Counted from the stretch's first letter, positions 1 to 5,194 are shown. The stretch is DNA of 5,194 nt from an uncultured Holdemanella sp. (GCA_900754615.1 CAAEDN010000113.1:1-5194); one strand, 5' to 3'. A program made the numbers and translations. The notes: a model not told the origin generated them from the letters alone.

Positions 1-768
1 TATATCATCAATAATTTCTACATCGAATTGAGATAGTTTTTTTAATGCCAAATCATACCATTTTTTATTTAAATCACCAGTCTCATGTGCATCCATACCA
101 ATGATTGCCTTTACATCATATTGCTCGGCAATCTGCCAGAATCTAGAATGTGGATATTCTTCATAGCCCATACGAAAATTGTGCTGCATACCCAACACAT
201 TAAATTCTAATGGAACATTATAATCTTGACTTGTCTTACAAATTCTATGGAAGCTATCTTCGATTTCAGGTGTTATTACACCACCCGTACTTCTTAAAAT
301 CAATTCAGGATGAGCCAAGTATGCATACATTCCCGTTTTCATACCTTCCACACAAGTATCAAAATAGTTTTTAATATATTTTCCTTTGGCACCACCTAAA
401 TAAATACGATCTTCATCTGTACCATAATAATGATTACCAAAAATCAAGTAATTAATATCATTTTCAATACAGAAATCCAATAACCAATCCATATATTTTG
501 GAAAGTATTCGGCTTCTAAACCAAAACGAATCTCAATCTGCTTCTTATATCTATCTTTCAGATATAAAACGCTATCTTTATAATCATCAAATTCATCAAG
601 TTTCATACGCATATGTGACACAAAATCGGAGTCATATTTCCAACACGCATGATCTGAAAAACCTAACACTTCAAAGCCATTTTGAATGGCAACACGAACA
701 AATTCTTCATCATTGCCAAACGCATGATGACAACGAGATGTATGTGTATGAAAATTTGTCTGTCTCAT
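1..768 (-). CDS. PHP-domain phosphoesterase, histidinol-phosphatase (HisJ-like) family, C-terminus cut by window edge
   Basis: The reading frame is open for 256 codons from ATG at 768 to the window edge with no stop, so the extreme C-terminus is missing. Family members are usually about 260-280 residues, so it is nearly complete. PHP enzymes are cytosolic metal-dependent phosphoesterases; the best-known relative removes phosphate from histidinol phosphate. Visible metal-ligand motifs in order are HTH at 7-9, H14/H15, SDH at 38-40, GLEAE at 83-87 (E85), NHYYG at 112-116, LAHPE at 151-155 and GMDAH at 224-228 (D226, H228). This is a complete active-site set, so the enzyme is probably active. 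The start overlaps the truA stop as ATGA, and a GGAGG lies 10 bases upstream inside truA, so it is the last visible gene of the ecf-truA operon. No other histidine gene is in view, so the substrate could be another phosphomonoester. Family is confident; the specific substrate is not. Confidence 0.9.
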   Translation of the reverse strand, partial: MRQTNFHTHTSRCHHAFGNDEEFVRVAIQNGFEVLGFSDHACWKYDSDFVSHMRMKLDEFDDYKDSVLYLKDRYKKQIEIRFGLEAEYFPKYMDWLLDFCIENDINYLIFGNHYYGTDEDRIYLGGAKGKYIKNYFDTCVEGMKTGMYAYLAHPELILRSTGGVITPEIEDSFHRICKTSQDYNVPLEFNVLGMQHNFRMGYEEYPHSRFWQIAEQYDVKAIIGMDAHETGDLNKKWYDLALKKLSQFDVEIIDDI

Positions 769-1499
769 TCGTACATTACCTCCACTAAATATAATCCACA
801 ACTCGGTGCATTATAACGACATGCCGATTTATTTTTCGCATCCAACATTCTTTGTACATCTTCAACACCAATCTTATGCTGACCTACCGCAATTAAAGTA
901 CCCGTCATCATACGAACCTGATACCTTAAAAACCCCGTACCTTCAAAAATAAAATGCACATCTGTACCTTCTTCAATAATTTCAATATTTGAAATTGTTT
1001 TAACTCGAGGCTTTCTTGGATCAATTTTACTTGATGCAAAGCTTGTAAAATCATGAGACCCCAAAAATACTTTTGATGCACTTTTCATCGCCTCGACATC
1101 CAATTTTTTAGTTAATAGATTACGATACTTATAATTAAACGGATTCTTTATATCATACGAACAATAATAATCATAACGCTTGGCAACAGCACTAAAACGC
1201 GCATGAAAATCACCAGGCACTTCTTCTGTTTTTAAGATACGAATATCTTTGGGAAGTAAAGCATTCAATGCTCTTTCATATTGAATAGCCGGAATGTTTT
1301 TACTTGTCTCAAAATGAAAAACTTGACCTAGTGCATGAACACCCGCATCTGTTCTTCCACTCGCAACAACATCTACATTCTCCTTTGTGATCTTATATAA
1401 AGCTTCTTCAATCACTTGTTGAATACCTAACGCATTTTCTTGTTTCTGCCAGCCAGCATAGTTAAAACCATCATAACTGACGATTGCCTTTACAATCAT
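765..1499 (-). CDS. truA: tRNA pseudouridine(38-40) synthase TruA
   Basis: TruA isomerises uridines 38, 39 and 40 in the tRNA anticodon arm to pseudouridine. The 244-residue product has the usual family length and motifs: N-terminal SYDGFNYAGWQ (8-18), the catalytic loop SGRTDAGVHA (47-56) with nucleophile Asp51, the active-site tyrosine region AKRYDYY (106-112), FLRYQVRMMTG (190-200) and C-terminal APSCGLYL (231-238). The start is taken as ATG at 1499, which overlaps the ecfT stop as ATGA and gives the normal short N-terminus before the YDG motif. A longer reading from a TTG at 1526 would add nine residues not expected in the family and deepen the overlap with ecfT. No good Shine-Dalgarno is visible, so translation probably depends on coupling to ecfT. 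A truA gene after ecfT is the standard Firmicutes order, which supports the assignment. Confidence 0.96.
   Translation of the reverse strand: MIVKAIVSYDGFNYAGWQKQENALGIQQVIEEALYKITKENVDVVASGRTDAGVHALGQVFHFETSKNIPAIQYERALNALLPKDIRILKTEEVPGDFHARFSAVAKRYDYYCSYDIKNPFNYKYRNLLTKKLDVEAMKSASKVFLGSHDFTSFASSKIDPRKPRVKTISNIEIIEEGTDVHFIFEGTGFLRYQVRMMTGTLIAVGQHKIGVEDVQRMLDAKNKSACRYNAPSCGLYLVEVMYE
779..783 (-). promoter_or_regulatory. Ribosome binding site of the PHP phosphoesterase gene, inside truA
   Basis: GGAGG on the minus strand, 10 bases before ATG at 768, lying in the Val-Glu-Val codons near the end of truA. With the ATGA overlap it indicates both independent and coupled initiation. Confidence 0.75.
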
Positions 1500-2293
1500 A
1501 ATACCCAAATACCAATACAAGCACAAAGTACGACAACACTTAAAATCATTGAAGCATAATCAATTGCCTGCATTTTCAACACTTTATAACGTGTTCTTTG
1601 TCTAGAAGGATCATATCCTCTAGCTTCCATCGCATTTGCCAATTGATCCGCACGATCAAACGCAGAAACAAATAGTGGAACAATCAAGGATAGAATAGCC
1701 ATGATTTTTTCTTTGATACTACCATTTTCTAAATCCACACCACGACTTGCCTGTGCATTCATGATACGTTGTGTTTCTTCAATCAATGTAGGAATAAAAC
1801 GCAACGCAATACTAATCATCATCGCAATAATGTGGGCTGGTACACCAACCTTTTCAAAAGGCTTCAACAATTTTTCAATACCTAAAGTCAAATCCAAAGG
1901 CTTCGTTGTAGCTGTTAATACAGTCGTAATAATAATCATCAACATTAATCGAACCACAATATATAACGTTTGGTTTACGGCATCACTATAAATTGTAAAT
2001 CCCTTAATTGAAAATAATGGTGTTCCTGTCTTGATAACCAATAAGTTAATAACCAACAAGAATGCCATCATCCACAACATAGGTTTCATTGTTCTTAAGG
2101 CATACTGAATATTTAATTTTGACAAATATAAACTAAATAGAATAAAAGCTCCAATAACTACATAACCAATTGCTCCAGCAGGAATAAAGACTGCAACCAT
2201 CAAAAACAACATAATCATAATTTTAGATCTGGGATCCATCTTATGAACCACAGAATCTAGTGGCATGTATTGACCTAACGCAACATTATTCAT
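1496..2293 (-). CDS. ecfT: ECF transporter transmembrane scaffold protein EcfT
   Basis: EcfT is the integral membrane subunit that links the two ATPases to interchangeable substrate-binding S components. The 265-residue product is of normal length. Hydrophobic stretches lie at about 25-58 (long enough for two helices), 70-88, 107-128, 152-170 and 246-264. The cytosolic coupling helices carry the two diagnostic Arg-Gly signatures, SRG in NAQASRGVD (179-187) and ARG in NAMEARGYD (220-228), which dock into the grooves of EcfA2 and EcfA1. The N-terminal YMPLDSVVHKMDPRSK (9-24) is also typical. The start overlaps the end of ecfA2 by 8 bases and has AGGTG 7 bases upstream (2301-2305). The stop overlaps the truA start. 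No S-component gene is adjacent, as expected for a shared group II module. Confidence 0.96.
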   Translation of the reverse strand: MNNVALGQYMPLDSVVHKMDPRSKIMIMLFLMVAVFIPAGAIGYVVIGAFILFSLYLSKLNIQYALRTMKPMLWMMAFLLVINLLVIKTGTPLFSIKGFTIYSDAVNQTLYIVVRLMLMIIITTVLTATTKPLDLTLGIEKLLKPFEKVGVPAHIIAMMISIALRFIPTLIEETQRIMNAQASRGVDLENGSIKEKIMAILSLIVPLFVSAFDRADQLANAMEARGYDPSRQRTRYKVLKMQAIDYASMILSVVVLCACIGIWVL

Positions 2294-3146
2294 GTTTCTT
2301 CACCTGCTTTTCTATTGAATCCACAAGTAAATTCATGTCCATAATATCTGGATCCATCTCAAATCCATTTTCTTCCAACTGCATTTTCAAACGTACAATG
2401 CTAGGTGGATTGATACCAATTTCCTGTAAATATTCCGGATGCTTAAAGAATTCCTTTACATCCGCTTCCTGCGTAACTTCACCATGACTCAACACAATCA
2501 CATGATCACAATAGTTCATGACATGCTCCATATCATGAGTTACTAAAAGAACGGTCTTTCCTTCTTTTTTATTTAAGTTCATAAATAAAGTCATCATTTC
2601 CTGAGCACCTTGGGGATCTAATCCGGCTGTTGGCTCATCCAAAACTAAAACTTTAGGATCTAACACTAAAATACCCGCAATCGCAACACGACGTTTCTGT
2701 CCTCCACTCAAATCAAATGGAGAACGTTCTAAATAACTTTCGTCCAAACCCACAACAGGCAAAACCTTCTTGACTAATTCTGAAGCATCTTCTTCACTCG
2801 TCCCAAAGTTTTTAGGCCCGAACGCAATATCTTTTCCAATTGTTTCTTCAAACAATTGATATTCAGGAAACTGGAATACAAGTCCAACTTCCTTTCTTAA
2901 TTGTTTCACATCTTTAATTTTCAACAACGGTTGAATATGAAAACCACAAATATCCAAAGTACCTGCTGTTGGTATCAATAAACCATTTAAATGCTGAACC
3001 AAAGTTGATTTACCCGATCCAGTCTGACCAATAATAGCTGTTACTTTCCCTTCTGGAATAGAAAGATTGATCCCTTTTAATGCTGCATGAGAAAAGGGTG
3101 TATTTTCATTATATGTGTGTTCTAATTTTTTTATTTCAATCGACAT
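2286..3146 (-). CDS. ecfA2: ECF transporter ATP-binding protein EcfA2 (CbiO-type)
   Basis: This is the second ATPase of the ECF vitamin/micronutrient importer and would pair with EcfA1 at the inner face of the membrane. The 286-residue product has a complete nucleotide-binding domain: Walker A GQTGSGKST (40-48), Q-loop Q92 in FQFPEYQLF, signature LSGGQKRR (146-153), Walker B VLVLDEP (166-172) with catalytic Glu171, D-loop AGLDP and H-loop His204 in VTHDM. FQFPEYQLF and DEPTAGLDP are typical of the EcfA2 half rather than EcfA1. I prefer ATG at 3146, because MSIEIKKLEHTY is the usual family N-terminus and GAGGTGG lies 10 bases upstream. An in-frame ATG at 3176 has no ribosome site and would add ten atypical residues (MSFGRGGRKV). 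The gene overlaps the ecfA1 end by 16 bases and the ecfT start by 8. Confidence 0.96.
   Translation of the reverse strand: MSIEIKKLEHTYNENTPFSHAALKGINLSIPEGKVTAIIGQTGSGKSTLVQHLNGLLIPTAGTLDICGFHIQPLLKIKDVKQLRKEVGLVFQFPEYQLFEETIGKDIAFGPKNFGTSEEDASELVKKVLPVVGLDESYLERSPFDLSGGQKRRVAIAGILVLDPKVLVLDEPTAGLDPQGAQEMMTLFMNLNKKEGKTVLLVTHDMEHVMNYCDHVIVLSHGEVTQEADVKEFFKHPEYLQEIGINPPSIVRLKMQLEENGFEMDPDIMDMNLLVDSIEKQVKKHE
2301..2305 (-). promoter_or_regulatory. Ribosome binding site of ecfT, inside ecfA2
   Basis: AGGTG on the minus strand, 7 bases before ATG at 2293, within the last codons of ecfA2. Confidence 0.65.
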
Positions 3147-3949
3147 AACTTTTCTACCACCTCGTCCAAACGACATACATTTTCTTTAAAGATTCCACGC
3201 TTTCTTAATTCCTTAGAAATCTTTAGTGCAAAAGGAATATCCAGCTGCATTCTAGCCAATTTATCTTCTTGTTTAAAAATATCCATTGGCGTTCCTTGCA
3301 TCGCAACTTGTCCATTTTCTAACACAATGACATTTTCAGATTGAGCAACCTCTTCCATATCATGAGTAATGGATAAAATTGTAATATTCTTTTCCTCATG
3401 TAATTTACGAATCTGCGCATTAATACTTGCCTTACCTTGAGGATCTAACATACTTGTTGATTCATCAAAAATAATGATATCTGGTTCAATTGCCAAGATA
3501 CCGGCAATCGCAACACGTTGCTTTTGTCCACCGGATAATTTAGTTGGTTCTGCATTTAAAAAATCAGTCATTCCAACTCGACTTGCGACATCTTCAATAA
3601 TAGCCTGCATTTTTTCTTGTTCTACACAATGATTTTCTAGTCCAAAGGCAATATCATCTGCCACTGTAGAACCGATGAATTGATTATCTGGATTTTGGAA
3701 TACAATACCTACATGACTTCTCAATTCATAAACATTTTCTTCATTTAGTTCCTGACCTAAAATCTGAATTTCACCCTTTTTCGCTTCCAATAAACCAATA
3801 ATCAGTTTAGCCATTGTACTCTTACCAGAACCATTATGTCCAATAATTGTTGTATAGCTACCTTTTGGAATTGAAAAAGAAATATCTTTTAATATATCAT
3901 TTTTCCCATCATAGGAAAAAGTTAAATGTGAAACTTCAATTGCTTCCAT
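3131..3949 (-). CDS. ecfA1: ECF transporter ATP-binding protein EcfA1 (CbiO-type)
   Basis: This is the first ATPase of the energy-coupling factor module and the first gene of the operon that starts at the promoter near 3980. The 272-residue product has Walker A GHNGSGKST (37-45), Q-loop FQNPDNQFIGSTV (84-96), signature LSGGQKQR (138-145), Walker B IIIFDES (158-164) with catalytic Glu163, D-loop SMLDP (166-170) and H-loop His196 in ITHDM. The FQNPDNQ segment and the SMLDP D-loop mark the EcfA1 half. DEST replaces the commoner DEAT, which is a mild change outside the catalytic residues. ATG at 3949 is chosen because GGAGG is 7 bases upstream. The adjacent in-frame GTG at 3952 is only 4 bases from it and would add one residue. 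The C-terminal region after about 215 is the usual EcfA extension that contacts the partner ATPase. Confidence 0.96.
   Translation of the reverse strand: MEAIEVSHLTFSYDGKNDILKDISFSIPKGSYTTIIGHNGSGKSTMAKLIIGLLEAKKGEIQILGQELNEENVYELRSHVGIVFQNPDNQFIGSTVADDIAFGLENHCVEQEKMQAIIEDVASRVGMTDFLNAEPTKLSGGQKQRVAIAGILAIEPDIIIFDESTSMLDPQGKASINAQIRKLHEEKNITILSITHDMEEVAQSENVIVLENGQVAMQGTPMDIFKQEDKLARMQLDIPFALKISKELRKRGIFKENVCRLDEVVEKLCRLK
3157..3163 (-). promoter_or_regulatory. Ribosome binding site of ecfA2, inside ecfA1
   Basis: GAGGTGG on the minus strand, 10 bases before ATG at 3146. It supports this start over the upstream in-frame ATG at 3176, which has no comparable site. Confidence 0.7.
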
Positions 3950-3956
3950 CACATAT

Positions 3957-3961
3957 CCTCC
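3957..3961 (-). promoter_or_regulatory. Ribosome binding site of ecfA1
   Basis: GGAGG on the minus strand, 7 bases before ATG at 3949 and only 4 before GTG at 3952, so it decides for the ATG. Between them lies ATG at 3954, immediately followed by TGA. That ATG is too close to the site to be a likely start. Confidence 0.8.
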
Positions 3962-3976
3962 ACCATAAACGTAGAT

Positions 3977-3985
3977 ATTATACCA
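3977..3985 (-). promoter_or_regulatory. Extended -10 promoter for the ecfA1-ecfA2-ecfT-truA-PHP operon
   Basis: The minus strand reads TGGTATAAT, a perfect extended -10 (TGnTATAAT) for the housekeeping sigma factor. The predicted start of transcription is around 3970, giving a leader of about 20 bases before ATG at 3949. At a 17-base spacing the -35 position (4005-4000, GTGCTC) is a poor match and falls inside the loop and stem of the preceding terminator, so the extended -10 must carry recognition. No riboswitch can fit in this short leader. Confidence 0.75.
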
Positions 3986-4017
3986 TAATAAAGTGGCTTG
4001 AGCACGCTCAAGCCACT
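3985..4017 (-). terminator. Intrinsic terminator between the membrane-protein gene and ecfA1
   Basis: On the minus strand AGTGGCTTGAG (4017-4007) pairs perfectly with CTCAAGCCACT (4002-3992), with a further C-G closing pair possible, around a CGTG loop. TTATTAT follows, a broken but T-rich tail. The stem begins inside the TAG stop of the membrane-protein gene (4018-4016). The plus-strand side is also followed by an AT-rich run, but no plus-strand gene needs it. Confidence 0.8.
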
Positions 4018-4468
4018 ATTTATTAAAATGAAATCCCTTATACTCTGCATTTGTATTTGTACATGCATTTACAAGTGTATTAGATAAGATTTTTAAATCA
4101 CTCTCATTTACACCATCATGGTAAATAACATCAACAACTTTATCTTCATCATCATAAGATGAAGTTAATCCATTTTCAGCTACTTCTGTTTGAAAAGTCT
4201 TAGCATTTTCCTTAGAATCAAACCCATATGTTAAAGTGACTGGCATAACATCTTCTGTTGCATCTTTAAATCCCATAATGTCCGATTCCATACTTTTCAA
4301 TGGACTTTCATTTGGCTGAATCTCTTTTTCAATAGGTTCATCAATATCTGGGCATAAGAAATCATCTAATTCTTCTTGTCTTTGTCTGTCACGACGAACC
4401 TTACCTGCAACTGCACAAGCTCCCACAGTAATTGTGGCTGCTCCAACTAAAAATTTAAAAAGATTCAT
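4016..4468 (-). CDS. Small membrane-anchored protein of unknown function, possible RraB-like C-terminal domain
   Basis: I do not recognise a named family with confidence. The 150-residue product starts with a single hydrophobic segment (about 4-22) followed at once by a basic patch KVRRDRQR (23-30). By the positive-inside rule this suggests a membrane anchor with a cytosolic C-terminus. A polar, acidic, probably disordered linker covers about 31-75. Residues 76-148 look like a compact beta-alpha-beta-beta-alpha domain: VTLTYGF, a helix SKENAKTFQTEVAENG, strands around 102-117, a helix ESDLKILSNTLVNAC and a closing AEYKGFHF. That order and the closing Y-x-G-aromatic element resemble the RNase E inhibitor RraB family. 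This is inference from pattern only. Cys18 follows VGA, so a weak lipobox reading is possible. AAGGAGG lies 8 bases upstream of the start, and the gene is 2 bases from the upstream methyltransferase, so they share a transcript. Confidence 0.85.
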   Translation of the reverse strand: MNLFKFLVGAATITVGACAVAGKVRRDRQRQEELDDFLCPDIDEPIEKEIQPNESPLKSMESDIMGFKDATEDVMPVTLTYGFDSKENAKTFQTEVAENGLTSSYDDEDKVVDVIYHDGVNESDLKILSNTLVNACTNTNAEYKGFHFNK

Positions 4469-4470
4469 AA

Positions 4471-5040
4471 TTATTTCCTCCTTGTTAAGGCAACTCCATC
4501 TCCATAATCATAAAATGCGGTTTCATAATCTGTAAGATTTGCCAAATACGTATGATAATCATGGATCTTACGAACCAATTGACGTGTATTACGATTACGC
4601 GATAATTCTGGATGTTCTACCAAACCATGAAAATTCATATTATCTGATACAATTATACCATTCTCATTCAAATGGATACAATATTTCTCGAAAAAACGTC
4701 GATATTGTGCCTTGGCCGCATCAATAAAAATACAGTCAAACATGCCCTCAACATCTACCTCAAGAGCATCTCCTTCAATTAAAGTAATTCGATCCGATAA
4801 TCCACTTTCCTCAATGTTTTTCTTAGCCTCAACAATCATGTCCGGATTTCTTTCAATTGTGACAACTTTCATTCTAGGATCTAATTTAGCCACTTCAATA
4901 GATGTACGCGCAATCGCAGTTCCTAATTCTAAAAATGATAGGCATTGATTTTTTTGAAGCTGTTCTAACAAGAATTTTAACCCACCATCCATCATAATAG
5001 GTACTTGATGCTCTTTTGCGTATTGTTCTAAATCACTCAT
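4471..5040 (-). CDS. trmR: SAM-dependent O-methyltransferase, TrmR (YrrM)-like, probable tRNA 5-hydroxyuridine methyltransferase
   Basis: This class I SAM-dependent methyltransferase resembles the family of Bacillus TrmR (YrrM), which methylates 5-hydroxyuridine at the tRNA wobble position. The 189-residue product shows LEQYAKEHQVPIM (4-16), SAM-binding motif I FLELGTA (36-42), the acidic TIERNP (61-66), GDAL (90-93), the metal-binding FIDAAK (105-110, Asp107), SDN (132-134, Asp133 and Asn134) and C-terminal GDGVALTRRK (180-189). Compared with B. subtilis YrrM as I remember it, the N-terminus is about 20-25 residues shorter and motif I reads GTAIARTS where GTAIGYS is usual. The start is firm: AAGGGAG lies 7 bases upstream and an in-frame TAA precedes it. 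The gene begins directly after the rplQ terminator and ends 2 bases before the next gene. A small-molecule O-methyltransferase of the same fold is the main alternative. Confidence 0.88.
   Translation of the reverse strand: MSDLEQYAKEHQVPIMMDGGLKFLLEQLQKNQCLSFLELGTAIARTSIEVAKLDPRMKVVTIERNPDMIVEAKKNIEESGLSDRITLIEGDALEVDVEGMFDCIFIDAAKAQYRRFFEKYCIHLNENGIIVSDNMNFHGLVEHPELSRNRNTRQLVRKIHDYHTYLANLTDYETAFYDYGDGVALTRRK
4477..4483 (-). promoter_or_regulatory. Strong ribosome binding site inside the end of the methyltransferase gene
   Basis: AAGGAGG, a near-perfect anti-SD match, 8 bases before ATG at 4468. Its AGGAGG is also the tandem Arg-Arg codons (AGG AGG) of the methyltransferase C-terminus RRK-stop, so terminating ribosomes are placed directly on the next gene's start. 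Confidence 0.9.
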
Positions 5041-5047
5041 ATCTATT

Positions 5048-5054
5048 CTCCCTT
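5048..5054 (-). promoter_or_regulatory. Ribosome binding site of the TrmR-like gene
   Basis: AAGGGAG on the minus strand, 7 bases before ATG at 5040. It fixes the short start, because an in-frame TAA overlaps its first bases and rules out an N-terminal extension. It abuts the T tract of the rplQ terminator. Confidence 0.85.
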
Positions 5055-5087
5055 AAAAGAAAAGTGAAGTAGTAACTACTACTTCAC
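5055..5087 (-). terminator. Intrinsic terminator after rplQ, overlapping its stop codon
   Basis: On the minus strand GTGAAGTAGT (5087-5078) pairs perfectly with ACTACTTCAC (5073-5064) around a 4-base loop AGTT, and TTTTCTTTT (5063-5055) follows at once. The 10-bp stem is only moderately GC-rich, so read-through is plausible. The stem starts with the last two sense codons and the TAG of rplQ. It would end the ribosomal protein operon. The next gene's ribosome site begins at 5054, with no gap after the T tract. Confidence 0.85.
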
Positions 5088-5194
5088 GAATTGTACAATT
5101 GCCATTGGAGCTGCATCTCCACGACGGATACGTGTTTTAACTACACGAGTGTATCCACCATTACGATCTGCATATGCTGGTCCAATTTCATTGA
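5079..5194 (-). CDS. rplQ: 50S ribosomal protein L17, C-terminal part (5' end outside window)
   Basis: The last 37 residues of a protein read off the minus strand, from NEIGPAYADRNGGYTRVVK to MAIVQFVK, followed by TAG. IGP-YADRNGGYTR and RRGDAAPMAI are the well-conserved C-terminal signature of bacterial ribosomal protein L17, a 23S rRNA-binding component of the large subunit near the exit tunnel. The reading frame runs off the window edge, so about two thirds of the protein is missing. The usual upstream neighbours (rpsK, rpoA) would be beyond the edge. The final Val-Lys-stop codons form the ascending arm of a terminator hairpin. Confidence 0.95.
   Translation of the reverse strand, partial: NEIGPAYADRNGGYTRVVKTRIRRGDAAPMAIVQFVK

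Noticed and set aside
498..788. Plus-strand open frame of 96 codons
   Set aside because: It lies opposite the PHP gene and the truA end, whose frames have clear conserved motifs. The translation resembles no family and is a shadow.
1500..1526. Longer truA start at TTG 1526
   Set aside because: It adds nine residues outside the family pattern. The ATGA overlap at 1499 gives the standard N-terminus.
1701..1991. Plus-strand open frame of 96 codons opposite ecfT
   Set aside because: Its hydrophobic look is only the complement of the ecfT membrane segments. It has no family motif and no context for a plus-strand gene.
2260..2487. Plus-strand open frame of 75 codons
   Set aside because: It is antisense to the ecfA2/ecfT junction, where both minus-strand proteins are well supported.
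3147..3176. Longer ecfA2 start at ATG 3176
   Set aside because: No ribosome site precedes it and the added residues are not typical of EcfA2. ATG 3146 has GAGGTGG at 10 bases.
3950..3970. Riboswitch or leader peptide before ecfA1
   Set aside because: The predicted leader is only about 20 bases. The one upstream ATG is followed at once by TGA and sits too close to the ribosome site.
4539..4948. Two plus-strand open frames (4539-4727 and 4712-4948)
   Set aside because: Both are antisense to the methyltransferase gene and show no recognisable domain.
5150..5190. Possible promoter inside rplQ (TTGGAC with a TAATGG-like -10 on the minus strand)
   Set aside because: The -10 match is poor and the sequence is constrained by conserved L17 codons, so I do not annotate it, although some internal promoter remains possible.

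Overview
This is an AT-rich chromosomal window from a low-GC Gram-positive bacterium (Firmicutes/Bacillota). All credible genes are on the minus strand. The order rplQ - ecfA1 - ecfA2 - ecfT - truA is the classic Firmicutes arrangement downstream of the ribosomal protein / rpoA operon. Two genes (a TrmR-like methyltransferase and a small membrane protein) lie between rplQ and ecfA1, and truA is followed by a PHP phosphoesterase instead of the usual rplM-rpsI. Together with the base composition this suggests an Erysipelotrichia-type gut Firmicute. That lineage assignment is inference, not shown by the sequence.

Layout in transcription order (right to left). At 5194-5079 is the C-terminal end of ribosomal protein L17. 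An intrinsic terminator whose stem contains the L17 stop codon follows. Then come a short TrmR-like O-methyltransferase (5040-4471) and a 150-residue membrane-anchored protein of unknown function (4468-4016), only 2 bases apart. A second, strong hairpin (4017-3992) closes this unit. Directly after it is a perfect extended -10 promoter (TGGTATAAT, 3985-3977), which starts the next operon: ecfA1 (3949-3131), ecfA2 (3146-2286), ecfT (2293-1496), truA (1499-765) and a PHP-domain phosphatase (768 to beyond position 1). Every junction in this operon overlaps (16, 8, 4 and 4 bases), so the five genes are almost certainly co-transcribed and translationally coupled.

Function. EcfA1, EcfA2 and EcfT form the shared energizing module of a group II ECF vitamin/micronutrient importer. 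No substrate-binding S component is encoded here, so S components must be elsewhere in the genome. TruA makes pseudouridine at tRNA positions 38-40, and the TrmR-like enzyme probably methylates the tRNA wobble uridine. The PHP protein has the full set of metal ligands of histidinol-phosphatase-type enzymes, but its substrate cannot be read from the sequence.

The window is mostly housekeeping. The points most worth a second look are a possible RraB-like fold in the small membrane protein, the terminator fused to the rplQ stop codon with no room for a promoter before the next gene, and the back-to-back terminator/promoter before ecfA1. I found no mobile element, CRISPR array, tRNA, rRNA, riboswitch or gene on the plus strand. 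No gene-free stretch exceeds about 70 bases.
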